Shown: positions 25,049-33,455, numbered from the stretch's first letter. The stretch: DNA of 64,000 nucleotides from Azospirillum humicireducens (GCF_001639105.2 NZ_CP015285.1:1480501-1544500); one strand, 5' to 3'. The notes: generated from the letters alone by a model not told the origin. A program made the numbers and translations.

Positions 25049-26257
25049 ATGTCGCGCACCGATCATCGCAATCCGAACGTTGCGGGCCTGCGCCCGCGGT
25101 CCAAGCTGGTCCATGGCGGCATCCGCCGCTCGCAGTTCGACGAGACCTGCGAGGCGCTGTACCAGACCTCCGGCTTCGTCTACGGCTCGGCCGAGGAGGC
25201 GGAGAGCGCCTTCGCCAACGACGGTTCGCGCCATGTCTATTCACGCTTCCGCAATCCGACCTCGGCGATGTTCGAGGACCGGTTGGCCGAGTATGAAGGG
25301 GCGGAGTGGGCCTATGCCACGTCCAGCGGCATGGCGGCGGTGCATGGCGCGTTGATGAGCGGGCTCCGCACCGGCGACCGGGTGGTGGCGCCGCGTTCGC
25401 TCTTCATCTCCTGTTACTGGATCGTCAAGGAGCTGTGCAGCCGCTTCGGCATCGAATCGGTGTTCGTCGACGGCACCAATCTGGCGGAGTGGGAAGAGGC
25501 GCTGTCCAAGCCGACCAAGGCGGTCTTCCTGGAAACCCCATCGAACCCCGGACTTGAGGTCGTCGACCTGGAGGCCGTCTGCAAGCTGGCCCACGCGGCG
25601 GGCGCGGTGGTCGTCGCCGACAACGCCTTCGCCACGCCGGTGCTGCAGCGCCCGTTCGAGTTCGGTGCAGACGTCGTCATCTATTCGGCGACCAAGCACA
25701 TCGATGGTCAGGGCCGCTGCCTGGGCGGCGTCATCCTGGCCAAGGACAGGAAGTACGGGTCGGACGTCATCCATCCGTTCCTGCGTCACACCGGCCCGAC
25801 CATTTCGCCGTTCAATTCCTGGCTGTTGCTGAAGGGCATGGAGACGCTTGAGCTGCGCGTGCATGCCCAGTCGGCGGCGGCGTTGCAGGTGGCGGAGTTC
25901 CTGGAAAGCCATCCGAAGGTCGCCCAGGTGCTCTACCCGCTGCTGCCCAGCCATCCGCAATATGATCTGGTGCGCAAGCAGATGACCGGCGGCGGCAACA
26001 TGCTGTCGGTCTTCCTGAAGGGTGGCAAGACCGAGGCGTTCAATGCCCTGAACGGCCTGCGGATGGTGATGATCTCCAACAATCTCGGCGATTCGAAGAG
26101 CCTGATCACCCACCCCGCCACTACCACCCATTCCAAGCTGACCGACGAGGAAAAGGTCGCCGCCCGGATCGAACCCGGCCTGCTGCGCCTGTCCGTTGGT
26201 CTGGAGGACCCGCAGGACATCATCGAAGATCTCGACCGCGCGCTCGCCGAGGCGTAA
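25049..26257 (+). CDS. metZ: O-succinylhomoserine sulfhydrylase
   Basis: 402-residue PLP enzyme that makes homocysteine directly from O-succinylhomoserine and sulfide. Signature: SKLVHGGIRRSQFDETCEAL, YSRFRNPTSAMFEDRLAEYE, ATSSGMAAVHGALM and the PLP lysine in SATKHIDGQGRCLGG (Lys 216). GRCLGG after the lysine and LRHTGPTISPFNSWLLLKGMETL fit MetZ rather than MetB/MetC. AGGGGAG lies 9 nt before ATG 25049. Expression is presumably switched off by SAM through the upstream SAM-II attenuator. The neighbouring metC fragment at the window start encodes the alternative transsulfuration step. Confidence 0.95.
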   Translation: MSRTDHRNPNVAGLRPRSKLVHGGIRRSQFDETCEALYQTSGFVYGSAEEAESAFANDGSRHVYSRFRNPTSAMFEDRLAEYEGAEWAYATSSGMAAVHGALMSGLRTGDRVVAPRSLFISCYWIVKELCSRFGIESVFVDGTNLAEWEEALSKPTKAVFLETPSNPGLEVVDLEAVCKLAHAAGAVVVADNAFATPVLQRPFEFGADVVIYSATKHIDGQGRCLGGVILAKDRKYGSDVIHPFLRHTGPTISPFNSWLLLKGMETLELRVHAQSAAALQVAEFLESHPKVAQVLYPLLPSHPQYDLVRKQMTGGGNMLSVFLKGGKTEAFNALNGLRMVMISNNLGDSKSLITHPATTTHSKLTDEEKVAARIEPGLLRLSVGLEDPQDIIEDLDRALAEA

Positions 26258-26260
26258 AGA

Positions 26261-26320
26261 TCGTGCCGGAACTTATGTTGCAGTGCAGCGTTGAGGCTGC
26301 AGCCCAGGTTCCGGCAACGA
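26261..26320 (+). promoter_or_regulatory. Hairpin with TGC-rich PhaR-like box before the phasin gene
   Basis: TCGTGCCGGAAC (26261-26272) pairs with GTTCCGGCAACGA (26308-26320) with one bulge; inside, TGCAGC (26284-26289) pairs with GCTGCA (26296-26301). The sequence GTTGCAGTGCAGCG (26277-26290) resembles the TGC-rich sites bound by the PHA repressor PhaR upstream of phasin genes. It may also end metZ transcription. Confidence 0.5.
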
Positions 26321-26339
26321 TTTGAGAGAGGCGACGCCC

Positions 26340-26855
26340 ATGTCACGACAGAACGCCGGCAACGGCCACCCCACCGACAGGCTTCTCGCGGTGGCGGGCC
26401 AGCTCACCAAAACCGGCCTTCGCGGCAGCGAAATGGGCGTCGCGGCGGCGCAAACCATCGGCTACCGCACGGCGATGATGGCGGCAGCGATGTCGAACCC
26501 CATCGACTTCGCCAACCCGGAGTTCATCCGTATGGGATCCGAAAAGGTCGAAGCGGCGGTGGAGGCTTTCCACGCCGTCGCCACCGGCCTCAGCGAGTTC
26601 GGGCAGGCCTGGTTCACCATGGTGACGAAGCAGACCCAGGCCGCTGCCGTCACCATCGGCGGCCTTGCCGCTTGCAAGAATCCGGTGGAGATCGTCGACG
26701 TCCAGCAGCGCCTGCTGGCCGACGCGGTCGATGCCGGCATCCACGCGAACCTGCGCCTGATCGAGGCCACGGCTGCTCTGGCCGCCGCCGGCATGAATCC
26801 CGCCTACCGGAAGGTGCGGGCGAACGCCCGCCGCCTCGCCCGCGAACAGGCCTGA
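26340..26855 (+). CDS. Phasin family protein
   Basis: 171 residues, Ala-rich and helical, of the phasin_2 type that coats polyhydroxyalkanoate granules. Typical segments: MMAAAMSNPIDFANPEFIRMGSEKVEAAVEAF, FTMVTKQTQAAAVTIGGLAA, NPVEIVDVQQRLL and MNPAYRKVRANARRLAREQA at the C-terminus. ATG 26340 is chosen because GAGAGAGG lies just upstream; an earlier TTG would add six residues inside that ribosome binding site. A PhaR-like box precedes the gene. No PHA synthase gene is nearby. Confidence 0.85.
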   Translation: MSRQNAGNGHPTDRLLAVAGQLTKTGLRGSEMGVAAAQTIGYRTAMMAAAMSNPIDFANPEFIRMGSEKVEAAVEAFHAVATGLSEFGQAWFTMVTKQTQAAAVTIGGLAACKNPVEIVDVQQRLLADAVDAGIHANLRLIEATAALAAAGMNPAYRKVRANARRLAREQA

Positions 26856-26859
26856 TCAC

Positions 26860-27050
26860 TCACACCACGTCCGCCGGAGCCAGACGGCAGCAGTTGCCGT
26901 CATGCTCCACCTGGATGGTGGCGTGGCCGATGCCGAAGCGATCCTATGGCCGGCCGTACCGAAACACGCAGCAGTCCCCAGGTGCCGGCGACGATCACCA
27001 GCGTGAAGCTGCGCTGCAGCGCACCCAACCATGCTCCCGCCGTTGCAGCA
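26860..27050 (-). pseudogene. Remnant of a cation diffusion facilitator (CDF) metal transporter
   Basis: On the minus strand, 26860-26943 reads DRFGIGHATIQVEHDGNCC... ending in TGA, which is the C-terminal cytoplasmic domain of a CDF/CzcD-type exporter. It is preceded by an in-frame TAG. In another frame, immediately upstream (about 26944-27020), LQRSFTLVIVAGTWGLLRVSV resembles a CDF membrane segment. The roughly 90 residues that should lie between the two pieces, and the rest of the gene, are missing, so it has been inactivated by deletion and frameshift. The segment is flanked by a 12-bp direct repeat TCACTCACACCA (26856-26867 and 27122-27133). Confidence 0.7.
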
Positions 27051-27155
27051 GGGCAAGACCCGCAACCCCGCCGCCTGCCCCCCTCTTGCGCCGATCCGCC
27101 GCCGCGCCTAGCTTCGCGCGGTCACTCACACCAACCGTGAACGAAGGAACTGGTC

Positions 27156-27575
27156 ATGAAAGCGCGCGTCACCTGGGTGGACGGCAAGATGTTCGTCGGC
27201 GAATCCAGCAGCGGCCATGCCGTGGTGATGGATGGTGCGCCCGAATCCGGCGGCCGCAACGCCGGTGTCCGCCCGATGGAAATGCTGCTGATCGGGATGG
27301 GCGGCTGCACCTGTTTCGATGTCGTGATGATCCTGGAGAAGGGCCGCCAGCAGATCACCGACTGCGTCGCTGCCATCGAGGCCGAGCGGGCGGAGACCGA
27401 CCCGAAGGTCTTCACCAAGATCCACGTCCACTTCACGGTGACCGGCCGCAAGCTGGATCCAGCCAAGGTGGAGCGCGCCATCGCCCTGTCGGCGGAAAAA
27501 TACTGCTCCGCCTCCATCATGCTGGGCCAGACCGCCACCATCACCCACGACTTCGAGGTGGTCGAGGCGCCTTGA
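27156..27575 (+). CDS. OsmC-family peroxiredoxin-like protein
   Basis: 139 residues. OsmC/Ohr-fold proteins reduce organic peroxides with two cysteines: here Cys51 in MGGCTCFDVVMILEKG and Cys117 in EKYCSASIML, both present. The sequence is nearer to the YhfA/OsmC branch than to Ohr (RNAGVRPMEMLLIGMGGC). AAGGA precedes ATG 27156. The gene is separated from the YjbH-like gene by 98 bp containing a long hairpin. Confidence 0.88.
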   Translation: MKARVTWVDGKMFVGESSSGHAVVMDGAPESGGRNAGVRPMEMLLIGMGGCTCFDVVMILEKGRQQITDCVAAIEAERAETDPKVFTKIHVHFTVTGRKLDPAKVERAIALSAEKYCSASIMLGQTATITHDFEVVEAP

Positions 27576-27631
27576 GAGTGTCCCCGGCCATCGCCGACGC
27601 CCTTTTTCAGTTGCATCCATACGCATGAACG

Positions 27632-27664
27632 GCGAAGGATCGGACAATCTGTCCGCTCCTTCGC
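27632..27664 (+). promoter_or_regulatory. Near-perfect hairpin just upstream of the YjbH-like start
   Basis: GCGAAGGA (27632-27639) / TCCTTCGC (27657-27664) and CGGACA (27641-27646) / TGTCCG (27650-27655) with a single mismatch between them and a 3-nt loop. It ends 9 nt before GTG 27674 and would sequester the GAAGGA segment, the only Shine-Dalgarno-like sequence there. There is no T-run, so a terminator for osmC is less likely. Confidence 0.5.
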
Positions 27665-27673
27665 GATCATCGC

Positions 27674-29752
27674 GTGCGCATTCTCGCTCTTCTCATCTTT
27701 GCGGCAGCCTTCCCTGCCCTTGCCGACGACGCGCGATCCAGCCTGTCCGATTGGGGCGGGGTAGGGCTTTTGCAGATGCCGACCGCGCGGATGGCTGCCG
27801 ACGGATCGATGAGCGGCGGGTTGACGGCGCTCGGCGATCTGCACCGTCACTATGCCATCTCCGCGCAGCCGCTGCCCTGGCTGGAGGTCACGGCGCGCAA
27901 CAGCGCCTATCCCGGCTATTACGGCCTCAGCGAACCCGGCCTGGACCTCAAGTTTCGCCTGCGGCGGGAGGACGAACATGGTCCGGCACTGGTCATCGGC
28001 GGACGCGACGTCACCGGCTCCGGGCTAGACCTGCCGGGCAAGGGGCGCTTTGCCGGCGAGTACATTGCCCTGTCGCGCCGCTGGTGGGATGTGGACCTCA
28101 CCGTCGGCCTGGGATGGGGAACGCTCGGCGAGGCCGGGCATTTGCGCAACCCGTTGCGCTTCCTGGGCGGCCGGTTCCGCCGAGACCGCGACCCGTCGGC
28201 ATGGCCAACCAGCCGCGGACCGGAGGCTTGGTTCAGCGGCGAGCGGGTGGCCCTGTTCGGCGGGGCGGAATGGCACATGCCAGCCATGGGACCGCTGGAA
28301 GGGCTCAGCCTGAAGTTGGAATCGTCCGGCGACCGCTTTCGGGCGCAACGGCAGGACGAGCCCGGATTCGATCCCGGCAGCCGCTACAGCCTCGGCCTGT
28401 CCTGGCGCCCGGCATCCTGGGCCGATCTGGGGGCCGCCTATGAGCAGGGTCGCCGGATGATGTTGCGTCTGTCGGTCCGCTTCGATCCGGCGGTGGATGC
28501 CGACCGCACCCAACGTCCTCCCCCTGCGGTCGGGCCACGGCCGTCGGAAGGGGCTGCGCTGTCGGCGGAGGCCATCGCACTGGTCGCCCGCAGCCGCGGC
28601 CTGCCCGCCCGGTCCGCCCGCATCGACGGCGACGTGGCGACCCTCTGGCTCGACCCGGCGGGGGGCGGGCGTCTGCCGCTGGCCCGCGAAGTCGGTGACG
28701 CGGCACGGCTGCTCGCCGATCTCGCCCCGCCGCAGGTGGAGAGGCTGCGCGTGGTCACCGGTGCGGCGGGGATCGCGTCCGCCGCCACCACCCTGCTGCG
28801 CCGCGATCTGGAGCGCGCCGCCGGGCATCGCGGCAGTTCCGAGGAAATCTGGCGCACCGCGGTCATAGAGCCGTCCGCCGGCCCTTCGCCCAACTGGCGC
28901 CCTCGGCTCGACCTGTCGACCCGGCTGGTCGCGACCTTCGATCTGGCGGAACTTGGAACCACGCTCACCCAACGCACCCACACCGATGTGATGCTGCGCG
29001 GCGAACCCGTTCGCGGGCTGGTGCTGGGCGGCGGCTTGCGCATGAACGCTGCAAGTGATCTCGACCTGCTCGATACCAACGCCCTGCCGGCGGCACATCC
29101 GGTGCGCAGCGACCTGCCGCGCTATGTGGACCGCCCGCTGTCGCTCGACCATGCCTATGCGGCGTGGCTCGCCAACCCGACGGACGGGCTGACCACCCGG
29201 CTGTCACTGGGCCAATTCGAGGAGATGTATGGCGGCATCGGGGCGGAGGCGCTGTACCAGCCGCTGGCCGCCCGCTGGGCCCTCGGCCTCGATCTCAACC
29301 GGCTGTGGAAGCGGCGGCCGGACAGCCTGTTCGGCATCGACCGCGGCGATGCGCGCGGCACCGGCCATGCCAGCCTCTATTGGGAGACGCCGGGGGCGGA
29401 CACCACCACCGCGTTGCGGCTTGGACGCTATCTCGGCGGCGACTGGGGTGGAACGGTGGAGGTGATGCGCCGCTTCGACGGCGGCATCGGCCTGACCGCC
29501 CATGCCACCTGGACCGAAGGGCCGGACGGTGCCCAGAGCCGCTTCGGCGGGCGGATGGATTGGGGACTGGCGCTGGTGGTGCCGATCGGGGCCTCGGGCT
29601 GGATGCCGGTCGGCGGCACCGTCGAGACGGCAGTGCGCACGCTGGGGCGAGATGCGGGACAGCGCCTGCAGCAGCCATTGCCTCTCTATGATCTGCGGGT
29701 GCCGGGAGGCTATGGCCGCCTCGCCGGCACATGGTCCCGCCTGTTGAATTGA
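27674..29752 (+). CDS. YjbH-like envelope protein
   Basis: 692 residues with a signal peptide (ILALLIFAAAFPALADD). N-terminal part: SDWGGVGLLQMPTARMAADGSMSGG and PLPWLEVTARNSAYPGYYGLS. C-terminal part contains FEEMYGGIGAEALYQPLAARWALGLDLNRLWKR, the alternating beta-strand signature of the YjbH family, predicted outer-membrane proteins linked to exopolysaccharide export in enteric yjbEFGH operons. YjbE, F and G are not encoded here, so it is an isolated member. GTG 27674 is the only start placing the signal peptide at the N-terminus. It ends 2 bp before the stop of the convergent small gene. Confidence 0.8.
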   Translation: MRILALLIFAAAFPALADDARSSLSDWGGVGLLQMPTARMAADGSMSGGLTALGDLHRHYAISAQPLPWLEVTARNSAYPGYYGLSEPGLDLKFRLRREDEHGPALVIGGRDVTGSGLDLPGKGRFAGEYIALSRRWWDVDLTVGLGWGTLGEAGHLRNPLRFLGGRFRRDRDPSAWPTSRGPEAWFSGERVALFGGAEWHMPAMGPLEGLSLKLESSGDRFRAQRQDEPGFDPGSRYSLGLSWRPASWADLGAAYEQGRRMMLRLSVRFDPAVDADRTQRPPPAVGPRPSEGAALSAEAIALVARSRGLPARSARIDGDVATLWLDPAGGGRLPLAREVGDAARLLADLAPPQVERLRVVTGAAGIASAATTLLRRDLERAAGHRGSSEEIWRTAVIEPSAGPSPNWRPRLDLSTRLVATFDLAELGTTLTQRTHTDVMLRGEPVRGLVLGGGLRMNAASDLDLLDTNALPAAHPVRSDLPRYVDRPLSLDHAYAAWLANPTDGLTTRLSLGQFEEMYGGIGAEALYQPLAARWALGLDLNRLWKRRPDSLFGIDRGDARGTGHASLYWETPGADTTTALRLGRYLGGDWGGTVEVMRRFDGGIGLTAHATWTEGPDGAQSRFGGRMDWGLALVVPIGASGWMPVGGTVETAVRTLGRDAGQRLQQPLPLYDLRVPGGYGRLAGTWSRLLN

Positions 29753-29754
29753 GG

Positions 29755-30132
29755 TCAGCGGGCAGGCGTTGCGGTGGGCGTCGTGGCGGCTGTATGCGGA
29801 TCCAGGATCACGGTGGTCCATCGCCCCTGCCGGTCCATCGCGCTGGCGACATACCGGTCGCCTTCCTTGCGGAAGTCGCGCACCGACACATAGCCGGCGG
29901 CACTGAGCTGGTTCAGCAGCGTGGTCTGCTGCAACTCGACCGGCTTCTGGCCGGGCGTGCGGCGGACGCTGCTATCCGACGAGGTCCCACCGGAGCTTCC
30001 CATGCCGGGCGTGGTCGACTGGTCGACACCCGTGCTGCCGGAATAGGTGCTCGAATAGGTGTGTTGCGCCATCGCGGCCGGAGCCGCCGCAAGCACGACG
30101 GCGAAGGCCGCCAGACAGAGTTTGCTCTTCAT
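29755..30132 (-). CDS. Small secreted PepSY-like protein
   Basis: 125 residues. Signal peptide ([19 protein letters not shown]), then a Ser/Thr/Gly-rich linker (residues about 25-60) and a C-terminal module ([29 protein letters not shown], then [10 protein letters not shown]). The last part has the helix-strand pattern of a PepSY-type domain, which inhibits proteases or binds partners; this is an inference. GAGAGGAAAAG precedes ATG 30132. In-frame sequence upstream of this start is not signal-like. Confidence 0.7.
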   Translation of the reverse strand: MKSKLCLAAFAVVLAAAPAAMAQHTYSSTYSGSTGVDQSTTPGMGSSGGTSSDSSVRRTPGQKPVELQQTTLLNQLSAAGYVSVRDFRKEGDRYVASAMDRQGRWTTVILDPHTAATTPTATPAR

Positions 30133-30475
30133 CTTTTCCTCTCCTGCCGATCCTCGCCGGAGGCCGAACCGCCGGCCGTCAGTGGAAGGAAACGCCCGAG
30201 AGTGCCCATTGTTGCACAAATGCCAGAGCTGCGTGATCCGGGTGGGCTGGGATCGTACGGACGATACAGACGGCGGGAACATCATGCCCACGGCGTTGTT
30301 CTGCTCTTCGAATGCCGCCGCACCGGCTGTGCTGACCGTCACATTGGCCAACCTTCCCTTACAGGACGACAACCATTGGAAGCGGATGACGGGGACGGCG
30401 GATACGGCAATGACTTGTCTGATGCGCGACGCTCGAGGTTCTTTCCAGATCTTCGGGCGAGCGAAGGAGGATATG
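30133..30475. other. Divergent intergenic region (343 bp)
   Basis: Between the PepSY-like gene and the DUF1328 gene. It must hold two promoters. I looked for the GGAAC-N16/17-CGTT general-stress promoter expected for DUF1328 genes in alphaproteobacteria; GGAAC and CGTT both occur near 30278-30298 but with a 13-bp spacer, so the match is not convincing. Confidence 0.4.
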
Positions 30476-30640
30476 ATGCTTTATTGGGCTCTTGTTTTCT
30501 TCGTTGTCGCGCTGATCGCCGGCGCGCTCGGGTTCGGTGGGATCGCATCGGCCAGTTCCGGCATTGCGCAGATCCTGTTCTTCCTGTTCCTGGTGCTGTT
30601 CGCCATCAGCCTGATCATGGGGCTGGTCCGGCGGCGGTAG
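30476..30640 (+). CDS. DUF1328 small membrane protein (YtjA family)
   Basis: 54 residues with two membrane helices: [49 protein letters not shown], ending RRR. This is the full DUF1328 family pattern and length. AAGGAGG (30464-30470) is placed 5 nt before ATG 30476; the ATG at 30473 would be too close. Function is unknown; family members are often stress-induced in alphaproteobacteria. Confidence 0.88.
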   Translation: MLYWALVFFVVALIAGALGFGGIASASSGIAQILFFLFLVLFAISLIMGLVRRR

Positions 30641-30811
30641 CACCAAAGCACGCACCGAGCCACCGGCCTCTGACTCGTCCATCACGGAATGAAGCCAGCG
30701 GCCGGTGGTCAGATTGATTGCGGCATCTCCCGACGCTGCAACACACATTCTTCCCCATAGCTGACCTCAGGGCCGGCGAGCCCCGACGATGCTTCGATTG
30801 TTCCCGACTCC

Positions 30812-30850
30812 GGCGGCGTCTTCCCTGGACGCCGCCATTCTTTCTTCCCC
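30812..30850 (+). terminator. Terminator-like hairpin downstream of DUF1328
   Basis: Perfect 9-bp stem GGCGGCGTC (30812-30820) / GACGCCGCC (30828-30836), 7-nt loop, then ATTCTTTCTTCC. The T-tract is interrupted. Confidence 0.55.
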
Positions 30851-30932
30851 GCCGTGAAACACGCAGACGGAGTGCGACCATGAAAGCCGGGCATCCGGCC
30901 ACTCCGCATTTCACAAGACTCGTTGCTCGGGA

Positions 30933-31898
30933 TCAGGAGTCGGCGTCCTCCCCCGGATCGCGGCCTTCCATCAACAGGCGGAGCGCGCGGCGCCCACGCG
31001 ACAGGCGCGACTTCACCGTCCCGATCGAAATGCCGAGAATGTCGGCCGCCTCGTTGTAGGATATCCCTTCCAGCCCGATCAGCAGAACCACCTCACGCTG
31101 TTCGTTCGGCAGCAGGGCAAGCGCTCGGCGCAGGTCGCGAAGCTCCATCCGCACGAATTGCGCCCCCGGTGCCGCACCGATGGCAGCCTGCGCTTCGGCG
31201 TCGATATCGACCACCGGCTGGCGCCGACGGACCCCGTTGATGTGCAGATTGCGCAGGATGGTGAACAGCCAGGCGCGGAGGTTGGTGCCGGGGCGCCACA
31301 GATGCAGACGGGACAGCGCGCGTTCAAGACATTCCTGGACCAGATCGTCCGCCAGCGTGGCATCGCGCACCATGGCGCGGGCAAAGCGGCGCAACCGCGG
31401 GATTTCCTCTTCGATCTGCCGGATCACCGCAGGGTCCGGCGGAGCATTGGGATCGGGACGGAATTCGTCGGCGGGTGGCGAACCGTCGACAGGCCCGATG
31501 CGGGCCGCGTCCATCTCGGTTGCGTCGTTCCCGGCCGCATCGCTTCCGGCTTCGGCCTCGATGGCCTCGGCATGAACGTTCAAATGTATCTCCGTCTGAG
31601 CCGCGGCATTCCGCGCGCCATCGATGGCGGCGCGGCCGGTGCGGGCATCGGTGGGGTCCTGGTCAGTATCGGTCGGTGCGCGATCCGAACGGATCCGGCC
31701 GACGGCCTCGGCGCCGAAGGCAACTGGCTCGACCGGGGCCGGGCCGCGCATTCGCTGCCTCAAGGTGGTCGCGACGTGGTTCGCCATCGGAAAAACGATG
31801 CCTCCTTCAATGCCGTTCGCCACGGCCGCACCGACCGCTTTCGCGGTGTCCGGCACTGCCGGGGCCTTCGGCGCGACGGCCACGGACGAAGAGTGCAT
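30933..31898 (-). CDS. ECF-type RNA polymerase sigma factor with long N-terminal extension
   Basis: Sigma-70 family member with regions 2 and 4 only. Region 2: EIPRLRRFARAMVRDATLADDLVQECLERAL and WRPGTNLRAWLFTILRNLHIN; region 4: LRRALALLPNEQREVVLLIGLEGISYNEAADILGISIGTVKSRLSRGRRAL. The core is about 170 residues. Up to about 150 residues rich in Ala, Asp and Pro precede it, which is unusual; the start is uncertain (ATG 31898, or ATG 31787 with GGAGG rather far upstream). The core resembles EcfG or NepR-linked sigmas, but no anti-sigma or PhyR gene is adjacent. Confidence 0.82.
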   Translation of the reverse strand: MHSSSVAVAPKAPAVPDTAKAVGAAVANGIEGGIVFPMANHVATTLRQRMRGPAPVEPVAFGAEAVGRIRSDRAPTDTDQDPTDARTGRAAIDGARNAAAQTEIHLNVHAEAIEAEAGSDAAGNDATEMDAARIGPVDGSPPADEFRPDPNAPPDPAVIRQIEEEIPRLRRFARAMVRDATLADDLVQECLERALSRLHLWRPGTNLRAWLFTILRNLHINGVRRRQPVVDIDAEAQAAIGAAPGAQFVRMELRDLRRALALLPNEQREVVLLIGLEGISYNEAADILGISIGTVKSRLSRGRRALRLLMEGRDPGEDADS

Positions 31899-32114
31899 CC
31901 TTCATCCGCGGTCGTCGAATTTGCAGCCGATTATCTGGCCCGATCCCTACGTAATGAGCGTACAAAGGGGCTGCCAGTTGGGAAAAAGGCTAGGGGGTCA
32001 TACAATCTGGGCAGATTACCCATAGAGTACCCCGTGTATCCCAGGGCAATCACCGTTCGGGCATTGGCTTAAAAACTGGTCTTTCGCTATCTCTCCACCA
32101 CGATTGGAGGGCGC

Positions 32115-33377
32115 ATGACCAAGATAGAAAGAAAAATACCGACCGAAATATATCGATCAGTCTATGATTTTTCTATTGTTAGCGTCATATCAAGCAGTTT
32201 TTCCGGAAGACCGGCAGGCAACCGGCAGGCCGTTTCGTATTATGCAGACAGATCAGCCAGTTGGCATAGAAGGCCTGGCAGCGTCCTCCTTGCGAGTTCT
32301 GACCTCCACCTTTCGATGGTCTCAAACGGCCTCAAGAAAATCATACTGGGGGGTCTGGTGGAACACCACACGAGCCTTTGCGGTACGCCATCCGCGTCGC
32401 GCGCCTCCACACCCCACCGGCCCAGATGGCAGGTCTCCAAGCGTGCGCACATCAGTGCGCTTGCTGTCGCCCTGATGATGTCCGGCCTTCTGGCAGCCGT
32501 CCCCGCCAAGGCCGGCATCGCGGAGAAAACCGTCGCTGCGCTGGAGGCCCTCGCCAACAAGGGCAGCGTCCGAGCCCAGTATGAACTGGCCCGGCATTAT
32601 GAACGGGCCGACGGAGTGAAGGCAGACCCGCGACTGGCCTTATCGCTCTACTGCCGTGCGGCCCGTCAGGATCATGCCGACGCGGCATTGATGGCCGGAC
32701 GCATGCATATGGCCGGCGTGGGCGGCGTCAACAAGGACGCAGAGCTTGGCCGCGCCTGGCTGCGGAAGGCCGCCGCACTGGGCAGCGAGCAGGCGGAGCG
32801 GCTGGTCGGCAGCGTAAATGGCGACGTAAAGACCCCGGACCGCTGCGAACCGCCCAACCTGCGCTGGGGCATCATCCGCAAGCCGCCCGCCGAAATCCGC
32901 GCCATGGTGCAGAAGATGGCGCCGACCTACGGCCTCGACCCCGATCTCGTCCTGGCGGTCATCGCTGTGGAGTCGGGTTACCGCATCGATGTGGTGTCGA
33001 ACAAGAATGCCCAAGGGCTGATGCAGCTGATCCCGGAAACGGCGGAGCGCTTCGGCGTAATAAACCCGTTCGACGCGGAACAGAACCTGCGGGGGGGCAT
33101 GAAGTACCTGCGTTGGCTGCTGGCCTATTTCGACGGCAACGTCACCCATGCCCTGGCCGGCTACAATGCCGGCGAGGGGGTAGTCCTGCAGTACAAGGGC
33201 ATCCCGCCCTACCGCGAGACCCAGGATTACGTCGTAAAGATCCGCAGCATCTACGCGCAGACCTATCACCCCTTCAACCGTGGAATCGTACAGTCCGCCG
33301 GTCTGGTCAGCACCGCGCGAGAAGAGGTGGCAGAGCTGTCGCTTTCGACCAGAGCGCGTGGCGGTGGCAAGCGCTGA
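32115..33377 (+). CDS. Lytic transglycosylase with Sel1-like repeats
   Basis: Periplasmic muramidase-type enzyme. Sel1/TPR-like repeats (ANKGSVRAQYELARHYERADGV, ADAALMAGRMHMAGVGGV) precede an SLT domain with catalytic Glu286 in VIAVESGYRIDVVSNKNAQGLMQLIPETAERFGV and the HALAGYNAGEGVV motif. The hydrophobic signal-like segment (ALAVALMMSGLLAAVPAKAG) starts only near residue 114. TGGAGG lies 4 nt before ATG 32115, so that start looks genuine, but the first 110 residues are AT-richer and not protein-like; ATG 32316 is an alternative with no ribosome binding site. The N-terminus is therefore unresolved. Confidence 0.82.
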   Translation: MTKIERKIPTEIYRSVYDFSIVSVISSSFSGRPAGNRQAVSYYADRSASWHRRPGSVLLASSDLHLSMVSNGLKKIILGGLVEHHTSLCGTPSASRASTPHRPRWQVSKRAHISALAVALMMSGLLAAVPAKAGIAEKTVAALEALANKGSVRAQYELARHYERADGVKADPRLALSLYCRAARQDHADAALMAGRMHMAGVGGVNKDAELGRAWLRKAAALGSEQAERLVGSVNGDVKTPDRCEPPNLRWGIIRKPPAEIRAMVQKMAPTYGLDPDLVLAVIAVESGYRIDVVSNKNAQGLMQLIPETAERFGVINPFDAEQNLRGGMKYLRWLLAYFDGNVTHALAGYNAGEGVVLQYKGIPPYRETQDYVVKIRSIYAQTYHPFNRGIVQSAGLVSTAREEVAELSLSTRARGGGKR

Positions 33378-33389
33378 AAATGCAAGATT

Positions 33390-33421
33390 GCGACTCGAAA
33401 AAATGCGACTCGGGCGACTCG
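33390..33421. repeat. Three direct copies of GCGACTCG after the transglycosylase
   Basis: GCGACTCG at 33390-33397, 33405-33412 and 33414-33421, starting 12 nt after the stop codon. Spacing is 15 and 9 bp. Confidence 0.6.
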
Positions 33422-33437
33422 GAGTTCGGTTGGTTAA

Positions 33438-33455
33438 CACTTTGGTTATAAAGTG
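33438..33455 (+). promoter_or_regulatory. Inverted repeat in the promoter region of the next gene
   Basis: CACTTT (33438-33443) / AAAGTG (33450-33455) with a 6-nt spacer, in the only AT-rich part between the transglycosylase and the gene at 33585. Possible operator. Confidence 0.35.

Noticed and set aside
30270..30300. EcfG-type general stress promoter before DUF1328
   Set aside because: GGAAC and CGTT occur but with 13 bp between them instead of 16-17.
33390..33421. CRISPR-like array
   Set aside because: Repeat units are only 8 bp, spacers 1-7 bp, and no cas gene is present.
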